From Algibacter pectinivorans (lineage in GTDB: Bacteria > Bacteroidota > Bacteroidia > Flavobacteriales > Flavobacteriaceae): 64,000 nucleotides of DNA. Position 1 is the stretch's first letter. Each line of letters starts with the position of its first letter. The notes beneath the pieces were generated by a model, which saw only the letters and a list, made by a program, of their open reading frames with translations, searched no databases and was not told where the DNA came from. The position numbers were made by a program, and so were the translations under genes. The stretch lies in the NCBI RefSeq assembly GCF_900112595.1, contig NZ_FOMI01000008.1, positions 124,001 to 188,000 of the forward strand, written 5' to 3'. Shown here piece after piece: positions 51,070 to 60,634 of the stretch.

Positions 51070-53802
51070 ATGATAAAGAAACTTATATTAATAGTTTTAA
51101 TTGGCTTTGCTAATACCGCAATGTCTCAAATTAAATTAGAGGGTATTGTTAAAGATAGCATAGGCGCGCCATTAGAATTGGCAAACGTAATAGCTATTAA
51201 TCAAGAAACAAAAACCTTGCAGTCCTACGGCATTACAGATCAGGCAGGGTTTTACAGAATAAGTTTAGCTAAAAATGGTACATACAGTATACAGGTAAGT
51301 TATATAGGGATGAAAACCTATACCGAAACCATTACAATTGTAAATGACGATGTGGTTAAGGATATTGTTTTAGAAGCCGATAACGCCTTAGATGCAATCG
51401 AGTTAACATACGAAATGCCTGTTACCGTAAAGGGCGATACCTTAATTTATAATGCCGATTCTTTTAAAAACGGAACAGAACGCAAGCTCGAAGATGTATT
51501 AGAAAAACTTCCGGGTGTCGAAATAAATGATGATGGGCAAGTAGAAGTGGAAGGCAACGTGGTTAGCAAGTTAATGGTTAATGGAAAAGATTTTTTTGAT
51601 GGCGATACCAAATTAGGTATTAAAAACATTCCTTCCAATGCGGTCGATAAAATACAAGTACTCCGTAATTTTTCAGAAGTTGGTCAATTAAGTGGTGTTA
51701 CCAATAATCAAGATAATGTTGCTATTAATATAAAACTTAAAGAAGGAAAAGAGAATTTTTGGTTTGGCAATATAACTGCAGGAGGAGGCGCTTCAACTAA
51801 CGATGAACTCTACATTTTGCAGCCAAAATTATTTTATTATAGCCCTAAGTTTAGCTTAAACTTTATTGGCGATTTAAATAATACAGGCGATTTAGCTTTA
51901 ACGCGCCAAGATTTGCGTGGTTTTGGTGGTGGTTTTAGAGCGCCAAGTAGAAGCAGCGGAACAAGTATTAGTTTAGGAAATAACAGTCTTAATTTTTTAA
52001 CGTCGCAAAACAATGCTTTAGAAATTAAAAACAAATTGGCGGCAACAAATTTTAGTTATTCGCCTAACAAAAATTTAGATTTAAGTGGATTTGCTATTTT
52101 TAATAGTAGCAATATTTTATCAAAAGAAAAAAGTTTGGTGCAGTATACAGATTCCGATCTAGGGATTCCAGACGAAGCTACCGAGCAAAATAGCGAAGAA
52201 CGTTCTAATCAAGGTTTACTAAAACTTAGTGCAGCCTATAAGCCTAATATTAATAATCAATTAGACTATGATATTTTAGGGCGATTCTCTAAAGATACAC
52301 AAAATCAAAACTTATTTTCTTCTGTTCTTGGTAATACCACACAGTTAGATGAAGCTACGCCTTTTAGTATTAGTCAAAGTTTAAATTATTATTACACCTT
52401 AAACGAAACTAATATTTTTGCTTTTGAAGGCCAACATTTAATTAAAAATGAAGATCCGTTTTACAATGCATTATTGTTAAATGATCCTGATAATAATGAG
52501 GATGAAGACAATGATGCTTTTGATACAACTGCAGATGCCATAGGGTTTTTAACAAATTTAGATTATTACGATATTGGGCAAAATAAACGTATAAAATCGA
52601 ACCAAGTTGATGCTAAAATTGATTATTACAATATTCTTAATGCCAAGAGTAATATCAATTTTACCTTAGGAACTATTTATAGCCGACAAGAGTTTAACTC
52701 GAAGATCTTTCAGTTTTTAGAAGATGGTTCACAGTTTGAACCAACCCCAAGTTTTAATGATGGTTTAGCAAAAAATGACACCGAGTATAATTTTACCGAT
52801 GTATATTTAGGAGCACATTATACTTTAAAAACGGGTAAGTTTACCATAACACCAGGGTTTTCTGTACATGCCTACGGAAATAAAAATACCCAGTTTGGTG
52901 AAACGTTCGAAGATAGTTTCTTTAAGCTGTTACCAGATTTCGAAACCCGAATTCAGCTTAAAAAAAGCGAAAGTTTAACACTGCGCTATCAAATGCAAAA
53001 TCAGTTTACCGATGTTACAAATTTAGCACAGGGCTTAGTATTTAATAGTTTTAGTAGCATTCAATACGGCGAGCCAGAACTACAAAATGCCTTATCGCAT
53101 AATTTAAGTTTGTTTTACAGAAGTTTTAATCTTTTTAATTACACTAATGTGTATGCGCGACTTGCTTATAATAAGAATATCGATCAAATACGAAGTCTAA
53201 CAGATTTTGATAATGTAATAAGAACAAGTACATTTTTTAACTCTAATTTTGCCGATGAAAGTGTTTCGGCTAGCGGTCGTGTACAACGTACTTTTGGGAA
53301 ATTGCAAGCCGGAATTACAACTGGTTTAAACTACAGTAAAATTAATCAGTTTATTCAAGGGCAGCAGTCGTTAAACGAGCAGTTTACACAAAGCTACACA
53401 CCAGAATTACGAACTAATTTTAGAGAAGCACCAAACGCTAGGTTAAGATACCGTTATAGCGTTTCAAATAACGATCAAGGTTCTAGTTCTACAAAGTTTG
53501 TTACTAAGGCGCCATCTATTAATTTTGATGCCTACATTTGGAAGTCGGTAACTTTCGAAACCGATTTTACATATAGCAATCAGGACGATGGTGTAAACCC
53601 ATCACAATCCTTTAAAACTTGGGATGCCTCGTTAGCATACCGAAAAAATGAGGGATCCAAATGGGAATATGTTTTAAAAGCTACTAATTTATTAGATATA
53701 GATTCTCGAGTACGAAATAGTGCAACAAACTTGTCTGTTTTTAGTTCAGAAACGTTTATTCAGCCTCGATTTGTAACTTTAAGAATACGTTACGAGTTGT
53801 AA
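51070..53802 (+). CDS. TonB-dependent receptor-like outer-membrane beta-barrel protein
   Basis: A 910-residue protein: signal peptide (LILIVLIGFANTAMSQ), a carboxypeptidase-regulatory-like beta-sandwich at about 20-105 (LEGIVKDSIGAPLELANV, TYSIQVSYIGMKTYTE), a plug-like domain (VLEKLPGVEINDDGQVEVEG..VNGKDFFDGD), and a long C-terminal barrel ending in FVTLRIRYEL. This is the Bacteroidota group of barrels that lack a strong TonB box and pair with GLPGLI proteins. Cargo unknown; import of metal or peptide, or a signalling role, is possible. Confidence 0.88.
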   Translation: MIKKLILIVLIGFANTAMSQIKLEGIVKDSIGAPLELANVIAINQETKTLQSYGITDQAGFYRISLAKNGTYSIQVSYIGMKTYTETITIVNDDVVKDIVLEADNALDAIELTYEMPVTVKGDTLIYNADSFKNGTERKLEDVLEKLPGVEINDDGQVEVEGNVVSKLMVNGKDFFDGDTKLGIKNIPSNAVDKIQVLRNFSEVGQLSGVTNNQDNVAINIKLKEGKENFWFGNITAGGGASTNDELYILQPKLFYYSPKFSLNFIGDLNNTGDLALTRQDLRGFGGGFRAPSRSSGTSISLGNNSLNFLTSQNNALEIKNKLAATNFSYSPNKNLDLSGFAIFNSSNILSKEKSLVQYTDSDLGIPDEATEQNSEERSNQGLLKLSAAYKPNINNQLDYDILGRFSKDTQNQNLFSSVLGNTTQLDEATPFSISQSLNYYYTLNETNIFAFEGQHLIKNEDPFYNALLLNDPDNNEDEDNDAFDTTADAIGFLTNLDYYDIGQNKRIKSNQVDAKIDYYNILNAKSNINFTLGTIYSRQEFNSKIFQFLEDGSQFEPTPSFNDGLAKNDTEYNFTDVYLGAHYTLKTGKFTITPGFSVHAYGNKNTQFGETFEDSFFKLLPDFETRIQLKKSESLTLRYQMQNQFTDVTNLAQGLVFNSFSSIQYGEPELQNALSHNLSLFYRSFNLFNYTNVYARLAYNKNIDQIRSLTDFDNVIRTSTFFNSNFADESVSASGRVQRTFGKLQAGITTGLNYSKINQFIQGQQSLNEQFTQSYTPELRTNFREAPNARLRYRYSVSNNDQGSSSTKFVTKAPSINFDAYIWKSVTFETDFTYSNQDDGVNPSQSFKTWDASLAYRKNEGSKWEYVLKATNLLDIDSRVRNSATNLSVFSSETFIQPRFVTLRIRYEL

Positions 53803-53930
53803 TATAATGGGTTAGGCATCCCGAATTAACACTCGGGATGTCATTTTAAATCCTCAAGGTTTTCTTTTCTTTTTGTGCTGAAATATGAGCAATAAGAAAA
53901 AATCAAAAAAATATATTAAATTCTTCATTT

Positions 53931-53938
53931 TATCTTTG
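53931..53938 (+). promoter_or_regulatory. -7 box of the tRNA-Tyr promoter
   Basis: TATCTTTG, the preferred form of TAnnTTTG, lies 39 nt before the mature tRNA 5' end. The -33 TTG is not clear. Confidence 0.6.
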
Positions 53939-53976
53939 CAGAATTAAGAAACAATAATATATTTGCGGTCAGTTTT

Positions 53977-54058
<82 letters not shown>

Positions 54059-54067
54059 CTTAACTAG

Positions 54068-54096
54068 AAAAGTCTGCCTTGGCAGACTTTTTTTAT
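54068..54096 (+). terminator. Intrinsic terminator after tRNA-Tyr
   Basis: AAGTCTGCC and GGCAGACTT pair across a 2-nt TT loop and are followed by seven T residues. Confidence 0.9.
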
Positions 54097-54315
54097 TTCT
54101 ATAAAAATGTAAAACCTATTTTAGTGTTTTTATAGAAACGAAAAAGTAAGCTGTAATAACTGCGTTCCTTTTCATTTTTAGGAGTGGGGTACAGGGCTAT
54201 GTAATCCTGTTCTACTTAGTTTAGCTTTATAAAACAGATTATTATTCTAACGTAACTTTTTCTTTAGGCAATAAAGGAACAAGAATATTTAATCCTGTGC
54301 TTTACTCACTTCTAC
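54097..54315. other. Intergenic sequence before the LRR-kinase gene
   Basis: About 220 nt with stops in every frame. A weak hairpin (TATAAAAA..TGTTTTTATA near 54102-54140) is visible. I see no gene. Confidence 0.5.
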
Positions 54316-54347
54316 TTGTAAATTCTAATGCATTATAGTTAGATTTG
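54316..54347 (+). promoter_or_regulatory. Promoter of the LRR-kinase gene
   Basis: TTG (54316-54318), 21 nt, then TAGATTTG (54340-54347), 18 nt before ATG 54366. The box overlaps an earlier in-frame ATG at 54345, which argues that 54366 is the true start. Confidence 0.55.
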
Positions 54348-54365
54348 CACGCAGAAAATATATTC

Positions 54366-55667
54366 ATGACACATACTTTAGAAGCATTGCAATCTGGACA
54401 GCTAATTGGCCTTAAAAGATTAAAATTAGCCTGTGGGTTAAAAACATTTCCAGAGGACATTTTAAAACTAGCCGATACCTTAGAAATTCTAGATTTATCG
54501 GGTAACGACCTTTCTACATTGCCAGATAGTTTTGCCCAACTAAAGAAATTAAGAATTTTATTTTTTGCAAATAATAAGTTTACAGTCTTTCCTTCGGTTT
54601 TAGCTCGGTGTCCTGATTTGAGTATGATTGGTTTTAAATTCAATCATATTACAACAGTTCCTGAGGATGCATTTCCACCCAAACTAAACTGGCTTATTTT
54701 AACTGATAATAAAATTAAGACATTACCAAAAAGTTTAGGACAAGCAGTTAGGCTCCGTAAATGTGCCTTATCAGGAAATAAAATTGAAGCATTACCCGTC
54801 GAAATGGCAAACTGTGTAAACTTGGAGCTTTTACGTATTTCGGCAAACCATTTAAAGGTGATTCCTAATTGGTTATTTAAGTTGCCTAAATTATCATGGA
54901 TAGCCTTTGGAGGAAATCCTGCAGCGCAAAGCATACCAGGTGAGAACAATCTAGAATCGTATAATTGGGACCATTTCACTATTAAAACGTTAATTGGCGA
55001 GGGTGCTTCTGGATTTATTTCCCACGCACATTGGGAGCAAAAGCAAGAGGATGTTGCTATAAAAGTGTTTAAAGGCGCGGTAACTAGCGATGGTTTACCC
55101 GAAGATGAAATGGATGCCTCCATAGCGGCCGGAAACCATAAGAATTTAATACCTATTTTGGGTAAAATAAAAAATCATCCAGATGGTAAAAGTGCTTTAA
55201 TAATGGAACTTATAGCATCCAATTATAGTAATTTAGGAAATCCTCCAAGTTTAGAAACATGCACAAGAGATGTATTTGATGAAACCTCTAGTTTTACGGC
55301 TAGCCAGTTGCTAAAAATAGCTAAGGGTATGGCTTCGGTAAGTACACAATTACATGAAAAGGGTATTAATCATGGCGATTTTTATGCACATAATATCTTA
55401 ATAAATAAAACAGCAGATTGTTATTTAGGCGATTTTGGAGCAGCTAGTTTTTATAATGTAAATTGGGAAATTGCACCAAATATACAACGCATAGAAGTAA
55501 GAGCTTTTGGGTGCCTGTTAGAAGATGTTTTACATGTAGTTAACCAAGATACTTTTAACGATGGCCAACTTAATAATTGGCTAAAACTAATACAAGAATG
55601 TACTAAGCCAGAGGTAATAGAGCGCCCTAGTTTTTCAGAAATTACAGAGGTTTTAAATACTTTTTAA
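54366..55667 (+). CDS. Leucine-rich-repeat protein fused to a protein kinase domain
   Basis: 433 residues. Residues about 10-185 hold seven or so leucine-rich repeats (LEILDLSGNDLSTLPDSF, LNWLILTDNKIKTLPKSLG, LRKCALSGNKIEALPVEM). From about 200 comes a eukaryotic-like kinase: glycine loop LIGEGASGFISHAHW, VAIKVFKG (VAIK Lys), catalytic loop HGDFYAHNIL (Asp and Asn kept, HGD in place of HRD) and DFG in LGDFGAASF. It should therefore be active. No signal or membrane segment is seen, so it is cytoplasmic. Known LRR kinases of this arrangement sense and signal in eukaryotes; in bacteria the ligands are unknown. It stands alone. Confidence 0.88.
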   Translation: MTHTLEALQSGQLIGLKRLKLACGLKTFPEDILKLADTLEILDLSGNDLSTLPDSFAQLKKLRILFFANNKFTVFPSVLARCPDLSMIGFKFNHITTVPEDAFPPKLNWLILTDNKIKTLPKSLGQAVRLRKCALSGNKIEALPVEMANCVNLELLRISANHLKVIPNWLFKLPKLSWIAFGGNPAAQSIPGENNLESYNWDHFTIKTLIGEGASGFISHAHWEQKQEDVAIKVFKGAVTSDGLPEDEMDASIAAGNHKNLIPILGKIKNHPDGKSALIMELIASNYSNLGNPPSLETCTRDVFDETSSFTASQLLKIAKGMASVSTQLHEKGINHGDFYAHNILINKTADCYLGDFGAASFYNVNWEIAPNIQRIEVRAFGCLLEDVLHVVNQDTFNDGQLNNWLKLIQECTKPEVIERPSFSEITEVLNTF

Positions 55668-55670
55668 ATA

Positions 55671-55703
55671 AAAAAAATCCGTAACTAAAAATTACAGATT
55701 TTT
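55671..55703. terminator. Bidirectional terminator between convergent genes
   Basis: AAAAATCCGTAA and TTACAGATTTTT pair (one mismatch) between the LRR-kinase gene and the convergent coiled-coil gene, with A and T runs on the two sides. Confidence 0.75.
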
Positions 55704-55726
55704 GTATAAGTTGTAGAAATAAGAAT

Positions 55727-56356
55727 TTATTTTCCTTTTTTCTGTTTATTAATCTCGTCTTGTAACTGGCGTCTCACTTTTTGTTCGCGCTCTAATGCTG
55801 TTCTGCGGTGCTCATCAAATTCTTCTTCAATTTCAGCTAAATTATGATTTGCTTTTCTGGTTATAGCATTACTATTTTTAAACTTGTAAATAAACAAAAT
55901 TAGTAACGCTAATAAAGCACCAATAATAGACCACATAAGTACATTGTAGTTTATTTTGCTCATTTGCATTCCAAAAAGAGAAATATTGTTTTTTTCGGAG
56001 TTTGTGGTTTCTAAATCGGATTGCGTATTAGAAAGATTCGCCTTTAAAGCCGAAATTTCTTTAGCCTGCGCAGAAACTACAGCCTTTGTTTCTGCTAAAT
56101 TTTTATGTACTGTTTTTAGAGAATCTAGAGTATGCGCGCGTAACGCTAATAACATACTCAACTTAACGGCCTCGTAGGGTTGCCCGTTAGTGCCTTTAAA
56201 ATTTCCAGATTTTTTTAGAATATATTCAAATTGATTATCAATAGTTCCTTTATATAAGGATAATTGGTCGTCGTCTTCAGTAGTGTTTTGAGAAAATGAA
56301 TTAAAGCTTAGTAAACAGCTAAATAATAGTAGACATAAAGATTTGATAGGATTCAT
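55727..56356 (-). CDS. Membrane-anchored coiled-coil protein
   Basis: A 209-residue protein with a signal peptide (SLCLLLFSCLLSFNSFSQ), a conserved segment (YEAVKLSMLLALRAHTLDSL), a coiled coil (about 80-120), one membrane helix (VLMWSIIGALLALLILFIYKF, about 140-160) and a basic cytoplasmic coil with a KKGK end. No enzyme motif. Similar Bacteroidota proteins are often labelled as tRNA (guanine-N1)-methyltransferase, for which I see no support here. Function unknown. Confidence 0.7.
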   Translation of the reverse strand: MNPIKSLCLLLFSCLLSFNSFSQNTTEDDDQLSLYKGTIDNQFEYILKKSGNFKGTNGQPYEAVKLSMLLALRAHTLDSLKTVHKNLAETKAVVSAQAKEISALKANLSNTQSDLETTNSEKNNISLFGMQMSKINYNVLMWSIIGALLALLILFIYKFKNSNAITRKANHNLAEIEEEFDEHRRTALEREQKVRRQLQDEINKQKKGK

Positions 56357-56430
56357 TTTAAATGCTTTTTGGTTGTATTTGGTTTGCGAATTTAAAAAAT
56401 ATAGTTAATTAATCGATTAAAAATCAATAA

Positions 56431-56456
56431 AAAGCCTCATAAAAATGAGGCTATTT
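56431..56456 (-). terminator. Terminator of the GAPDH gene
   Basis: AAAAGCCTCAT and ATGAGGCTATTTT form a stem with a short A loop, 59 nt after the gene's stop on the minus strand. Confidence 0.75.
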
Positions 56457-56514
56457 TATATACGAATAGAATTCAATAATAGATTATTAAAAATACGTTT
56501 AAATTTAATAGGTA

Positions 56515-57963
56515 TTAATAATAGGTATAACGTCTTACCTTGGCAATATATTTTGCAAGCCTAATAACTTGATGGCTGTAACCATATTCGTTATCATACC
56601 AAATGTATAAAATGATGTTTTTACCATCTTTTCTAACAATGGTAGCTTTACTATCGTAAATGGATGGAGCAGAACAGCCAACAATATCGCTAGATACCAG
56701 TTCGTCGCTTAATTCAAATTTAATTTGTTCTACCAAATCGCCTTCTAAGGCATATTTTTTTAAAACCGAATTTACGCCTATAAGCGAGGTTTTATTTTTA
56801 ATTTCTAAATTTAAAATGGCTAAAGATCCATTTGGTACAGGTACCCTAATTGCGTTGGATGTTAATTTGCCCTCTAAACTGGGTAATGCTTTGGCCACCG
56901 CACTTCCAGCTCCGGTTTCTGTAATTACCATATTAAGGGCTGCCGCTCTTCCACGGCGGTATTTACCATGAAAATTATCGACTAAATTTTGGTCGTTAGT
57001 ATAGGCATGTATAGTTTCTAAATGGCCACTTTTTACGCCGAAACTTTCATCAATAACTTTTAAAATTGGGGTTATGGCATTTGTAGTACATGAGGCTGCC
57101 GAAAATATGTCTATTTGCTCTGGGTTGTTTTCCTTATGGTTTACACCATGCACTATATTTGGAATGCCTTTTCCTGGCGCTGTTAATAAAACCTTTTTAA
57201 CGCCTTTCGATTTTAAATGCTTACTCAAGGCTTCTTTATCTCTAAAGGCACCAGTATTGTCTATAACTAATGCGTTATTAATATTATAGGTCGTGTAATC
57301 TATCTCCTCTGGCGTATTTGCCGAAATTATATGTACTGTAGTACCATTAATTATTAGAGCATTCTGCTTAGCATCAATTGTAACGTTACCCGAAAAATCA
57401 CCATGTACCGAGTCGTTACGTAAAAGGGCAGCTCTTTTTTCTAATATTTGCGTATCAATAGCTCCACGTGTTACAATGGCTCTTAAGCGCAATTGGCTCC
57501 CTTTTCCGGTACGCGCCATAAGTTCTCTGGCCACCAATCTACCAATTCTACCAAAACCATAAAGTACAACGTCTTTAGGATCAAAACTTCCATTTTTACT
57601 GGCATCTTTGAGTTTGTGAGATACAAAGGCCTTAGCGTTATTATGCTTATTGTCGTCTAAATGGTATTCGTACGTTAGCTTTCCAATATCTAACTTGGCA
57701 GGAGGGACGTTTAGGGCTTTAATAGCTTGTGCAATTTCAACCGAATCGAAAATAGAAATAGGCTTTTGTACAAATTTACCAGCATATTCATGCAAGTTTA
57801 ATATCTCGCTCACATTTCTATCTATTAATTGGTTTTTAAAAAGTACCAATTCAATCGATTTGTCATACCATAAATTGCTTACGGCTTTTATAAATTCTAC
57901 GGTTGCTTTTCTTCTATCAGCCTGAAAAGCTAATTCTTTTTCATAAGTTTTATTAGAACCCAT
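56515..57963 (-). CDS. gap: Glyceraldehyde-3-phosphate dehydrogenase, long form
   Basis: A 482-residue protein: NAD-binding VVLYGFGRIGRLVARELM begins near residue 128, the catalytic Cys sits in SAASCTTNAITPILKVID, and WYDNEYGYSHQVIRLA closes the domain. Ordinary GAPDH has about 335 residues. The extra N-terminal about 125 residues (AFQADRRKATVEFIKAVSNLW..) are helical, and this long version is typical of Bacteroidota. The reversible oxidation of G3P serves glycolysis or gluconeogenesis; cofactor preference is not evident. Confidence 0.94.
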   Translation of the reverse strand: MGSNKTYEKELAFQADRRKATVEFIKAVSNLWYDKSIELVLFKNQLIDRNVSEILNLHEYAGKFVQKPISIFDSVEIAQAIKALNVPPAKLDIGKLTYEYHLDDNKHNNAKAFVSHKLKDASKNGSFDPKDVVLYGFGRIGRLVARELMARTGKGSQLRLRAIVTRGAIDTQILEKRAALLRNDSVHGDFSGNVTIDAKQNALIINGTTVHIISANTPEEIDYTTYNINNALVIDNTGAFRDKEALSKHLKSKGVKKVLLTAPGKGIPNIVHGVNHKENNPEQIDIFSAASCTTNAITPILKVIDESFGVKSGHLETIHAYTNDQNLVDNFHGKYRRGRAAALNMVITETGAGSAVAKALPSLEGKLTSNAIRVPVPNGSLAILNLEIKNKTSLIGVNSVLKKYALEGDLVEQIKFELSDELVSSDIVGCSAPSIYDSKATIVRKDGKNIILYIWYDNEYGYSHQVIRLAKYIAKVRRYTYY

Positions 57964-58042
57964 AATGTATAAAGTTTAGTTTGTGGTGTTTTGGCTAAAA
58001 TACCATATTTCAAACGTTTTCGTAAAGCATTTTAACGAAAAA

Positions 58043-58082
58043 AATAACCCTTTAAATACTAAGTATATTTAAAGGGTTATTA
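58043..58082 (-). terminator. Terminator of the HtrA gene
   Basis: AATAACCCTTTAAATA and TATTTAAAGGGTTATT form a long stem. On the minus strand a run of seven T residues follows. It lies 63 nt after the htrA stop. Confidence 0.88.
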
Positions 58083-58145
58083 AAATTAATTGGAACTGGA
58101 TTTCGGTAATTAAAACCTATAATTGGTTTTAATTAAGTATATCAT

Positions 58146-59558
58146 CTATCTAAAATTATAGCGTTCTAAATCGCCATTGGTATTTATAACTTCTAGTCTT
58201 AAAGCTTCGTATCTAGATTTATTTCTTAAGGCACGTTGCACATCTTCTACATTTTTAACTTTAGTGTCGTTAATAGAGGTAATAATACAACCTTCTTCAA
58301 TACCATTCTTTCTCCAATATTCGGCATATTGCTCATCCAGATCTACAATTTTTACACCGTAAGTCACATTATATTTCTTTAAATCTTTAGTTTTAGCATC
58401 TTTAATGCGTCCTACTAGTGGCATAGTAAAAGTGTCGTTTTTAGCCAATGTAACAGGAATACTTTTTAAATCGCCATCTCTAGATACTATTAAGTTTACC
58501 ACATCGTTAGGACGTTTAGCACTTAAATGCCCAGTTAAATCAGAGAATTTAGATACTTTAATATTGTCAATCTCTTTAATAATGTCTCCTTTTTTAATAC
58601 CAGCTTTTTCCGCACCAGAATCTGCAACAACATCATCAATATAAACACCTTCGGTATCTGTAACTCCAATTTTTTCGGCATTAATACTGTTTAAGGCACC
58701 ACCTTGTATCCCTAAAACACCATTTTGTACGTTACCAAACTCCATAATGTCTTCAATCACCTTTCTAGCAATATTACTAGGTACAGCAAAAGAATACCCA
58801 ACATAAGAGCCCGTTTGCGATGTTATAGCGGTATTAATACCCACCAATTCACCATTGGTATTTACCAACGCACCACCAGAATTTCCTGGGTTAACTGCGG
58901 CATCGGTTTGTATAAACGATTGTCTGCTAGTACCCGATAAATCTCTAGATTTTGCACTAATAATACCCGCCGTAACCGTCGATGTTAAATTAAAAGGGTT
59001 ACCAACCGCCAAAACCCACTCCCCAATTTTAGCGTTATCAGAATCCGCAAAAGTAACAAACGGTAATTCCTCCTCGGCATTAATTTTTAAAAGGGCAATA
59101 TCTGTTTTTTCGTCTGCGCCAACCAACTCCGCGGTATACGTTTTGTTGTTGTTTAAAGTAACAGACAGTTCGTGCGCATTTTTAATAACGTGGTTATTAG
59201 TAATTATATACCCATCGGCGTTAATAATCACACCAGAACCCGTGCCCGTTTGTGCGCGTTCAGACGATCGTCCAGAAAACAAATCTTGCATGGTATAAGT
59301 GCCTTTACTAAGTGTCACATTTTTAACATGCACCACGGCGTTTACCGTGTTTTCGGCAGCTACGGTAAAGTCTATTTTATCTTCGGCACTAAATAAAGGA
59401 CGCGTATTGCTAGTAGGTAAAAACGTAGGGTTTTCGGCTGCCTGGGCAACAACAACGGGTTGTTTTTCTTCTAAAAAAAACGTGTATGCTCCCAAAGTAA
59501 AAATACCACCCAAAGCCGATACAAAAACTAATGTTAAAATCTTTTTCATATGCTTCAA
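58146..59558 (-). CDS. htrA: HtrA/Deg-family periplasmic serine protease
   Basis: A 470-residue protein with an N-terminal membrane or signal segment (ILTLVFVSALGGIFTLGAYTF). The catalytic triad is visible: His in NNHVIKNA, Asp in KTDIALLKI and Ser in NPGNSGGALV. Two PDZ domains follow (about 275-365 and 380-470; GAEKAGIKKGDII and EEGCIITSIND). It degrades or refolds damaged envelope proteins. Start: ATG 59558 or 59549 (MKHMKK); the difference is three residues. Confidence 0.95.
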   Translation of the reverse strand: MKHMKKILTLVFVSALGGIFTLGAYTFFLEEKQPVVVAQAAENPTFLPTSNTRPLFSAEDKIDFTVAAENTVNAVVHVKNVTLSKGTYTMQDLFSGRSSERAQTGTGSGVIINADGYIITNNHVIKNAHELSVTLNNNKTYTAELVGADEKTDIALLKINAEEELPFVTFADSDNAKIGEWVLAVGNPFNLTSTVTAGIISAKSRDLSGTSRQSFIQTDAAVNPGNSGGALVNTNGELVGINTAITSQTGSYVGYSFAVPSNIARKVIEDIMEFGNVQNGVLGIQGGALNSINAEKIGVTDTEGVYIDDVVADSGAEKAGIKKGDIIKEIDNIKVSKFSDLTGHLSAKRPNDVVNLIVSRDGDLKSIPVTLAKNDTFTMPLVGRIKDAKTKDLKKYNVTYGVKIVDLDEQYAEYWRKNGIEEGCIITSINDTKVKNVEDVQRALRNKSRYEALRLEVINTNGDLERYNFR

Positions 59559-59690
59559 TCTTATGTGTTTTAAAATTATTTCAATCTATTTAACGATTAA
59601 AAATAATTATTTATTGAATACATAAATTTGTTTTAACTTTTTTTAACGCTAATTTTAACGCTCATTTAACACTCCAAAAAAATCAGTATT

Positions 59691-59775
59691 TGGGCGCTAC
59701 CACAAGGGTCGGGCTATACATTACAAGTCCTCGGTCGTGCCTCCCTGTGGGCTTTCCATTGCTATCCCTAGCGCA
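59691..59775 (-). repeat. Dispersed intergenic repeat, copy D
   Basis: Outer hexamers GCGCTA (59694-59699) and TAGCGC (59769-59774). On the minus strand the centre reads AAAGCCCACAGGGAGGCACG and CGAGGACTTGTAATG, then AGCCCGACCCTT, so it is the most diverged centre of the four copies. Most of the 300-nt gap between htrA and dapF is this element plus the dapF promoter; the remainder is AT-rich without a visible gene. Confidence 0.82.
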
Positions 59776-59843
59776 CTTACCAATAAAATGTAGCAATTAA
59801 TAACTAGCTTTAATATTACCCTAAAAAATTTAAATCACTTCTT

Positions 59844-59851
59844 TATCTTTG
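59844..59851 (+). promoter_or_regulatory. -7 box of the dapF operon promoter
   Basis: TATCTTTG lies only 9 nt before ATG 59861, so the transcript would have a very short leader. It also overlaps the upstream in-frame TTG (59849), which rules out that codon as the start. Confidence 0.65.
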
Positions 59852-59860
59852 TGCTACATT

Positions 59861-60634
59861 ATGCAGCAAACTTTTTATAAATACCAAGGAACAGGGAATG
59901 ATTTTGTGATGATTGATAATCGTCAGCAAACATTCGATAAAAACGATACCAAACGCGTTGCTTTTTTATGCGACCGCCGGTTTGGAGTAGGAGCAGACGG
60001 ACTAATTTTACTAGAAAACCATCCAGAACACGATTTTAAAATGGTGTATTACAATGCCGATGGTAACGAAAGTACCATGTGTGGTAACGGTGGGCGTTGT
60101 TTAGTAGCCTTTGCTAAGCAATTGGGCGTTATTAAAGATAAAGCCGTTTTCGAGGCTATCGATGGTTTACATCATGCCACGGTAGAAGGCGATATTGTTA
60201 ATTTACAAATGCTAGATGTGTCTAAAATCGAAACCCATAAAAGCCATGTGTTTTTAAATACAGGGTCGCCGCATCATGTACAATTCGAACCTAATATTGA
60301 AGATTTTAGTATTAAAATCCAAGGCGCTAATATTCGCTATGGCGAACCTTATAATGAGGCTGGTACCAATGTTAATTTTGTAAAAAAACAATCGGACACA
60401 GAGTTTAGAGTGCGAACTTACGAGCGCGGTGTAGAGGACGAAACCTTGTCCTGCGGAACCGGTGTAACAGCCGTAGCTATTGCTATGCATTACATTGGTG
60501 AAACCGAAAAAAACCTAGTGCATTTAAATGTACAAGGCGGAAAACTAAAAGTAAGTTTTAATGTGGAGAACGGCGTTTATAAAAATGTATGGCTAAGTGG
60601 TCCTGCAAAACTGGTTTTTAAAGGTAGTATATGA
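59861..60634 (+). CDS. dapF: Diaminopimelate epimerase
   Basis: 257 residues from ATG 59861 (MQQTFYKYQGTGNDFVMIDN). Both active-site cysteines are present: MCGNGGRC and LSCGTGVTAVAIAM. It converts LL- to meso-diaminopimelate for lysine and peptidoglycan. It overlaps the next gene by 4 nt and heads an operon with a GNAT gene, mltG and a DUF2279 gene. Confidence 0.96.
   Translation: MQQTFYKYQGTGNDFVMIDNRQQTFDKNDTKRVAFLCDRRFGVGADGLILLENHPEHDFKMVYYNADGNESTMCGNGGRCLVAFAKQLGVIKDKAVFEAIDGLHHATVEGDIVNLQMLDVSKIETHKSHVFLNTGSPHHVQFEPNIEDFSIKIQGANIRYGEPYNEAGTNVNFVKKQSDTEFRVRTYERGVEDETLSCGTGVTAVAIAMHYIGETEKNLVHLNVQGGKLKVSFNVENGVYKNVWLSGPAKLVFKGSI

Noticed and set aside
54644-55123. 159-residue open frame opposite the LRR-kinase gene
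   Set aside because: Antisense shadow of leucine-rich repeats; no independent support.
58855-59396. Long open frames opposite htrA
   Set aside because: They overlap the strongly supported serine protease on the other strand and have no recognisable domain or start context; they follow from codon bias.
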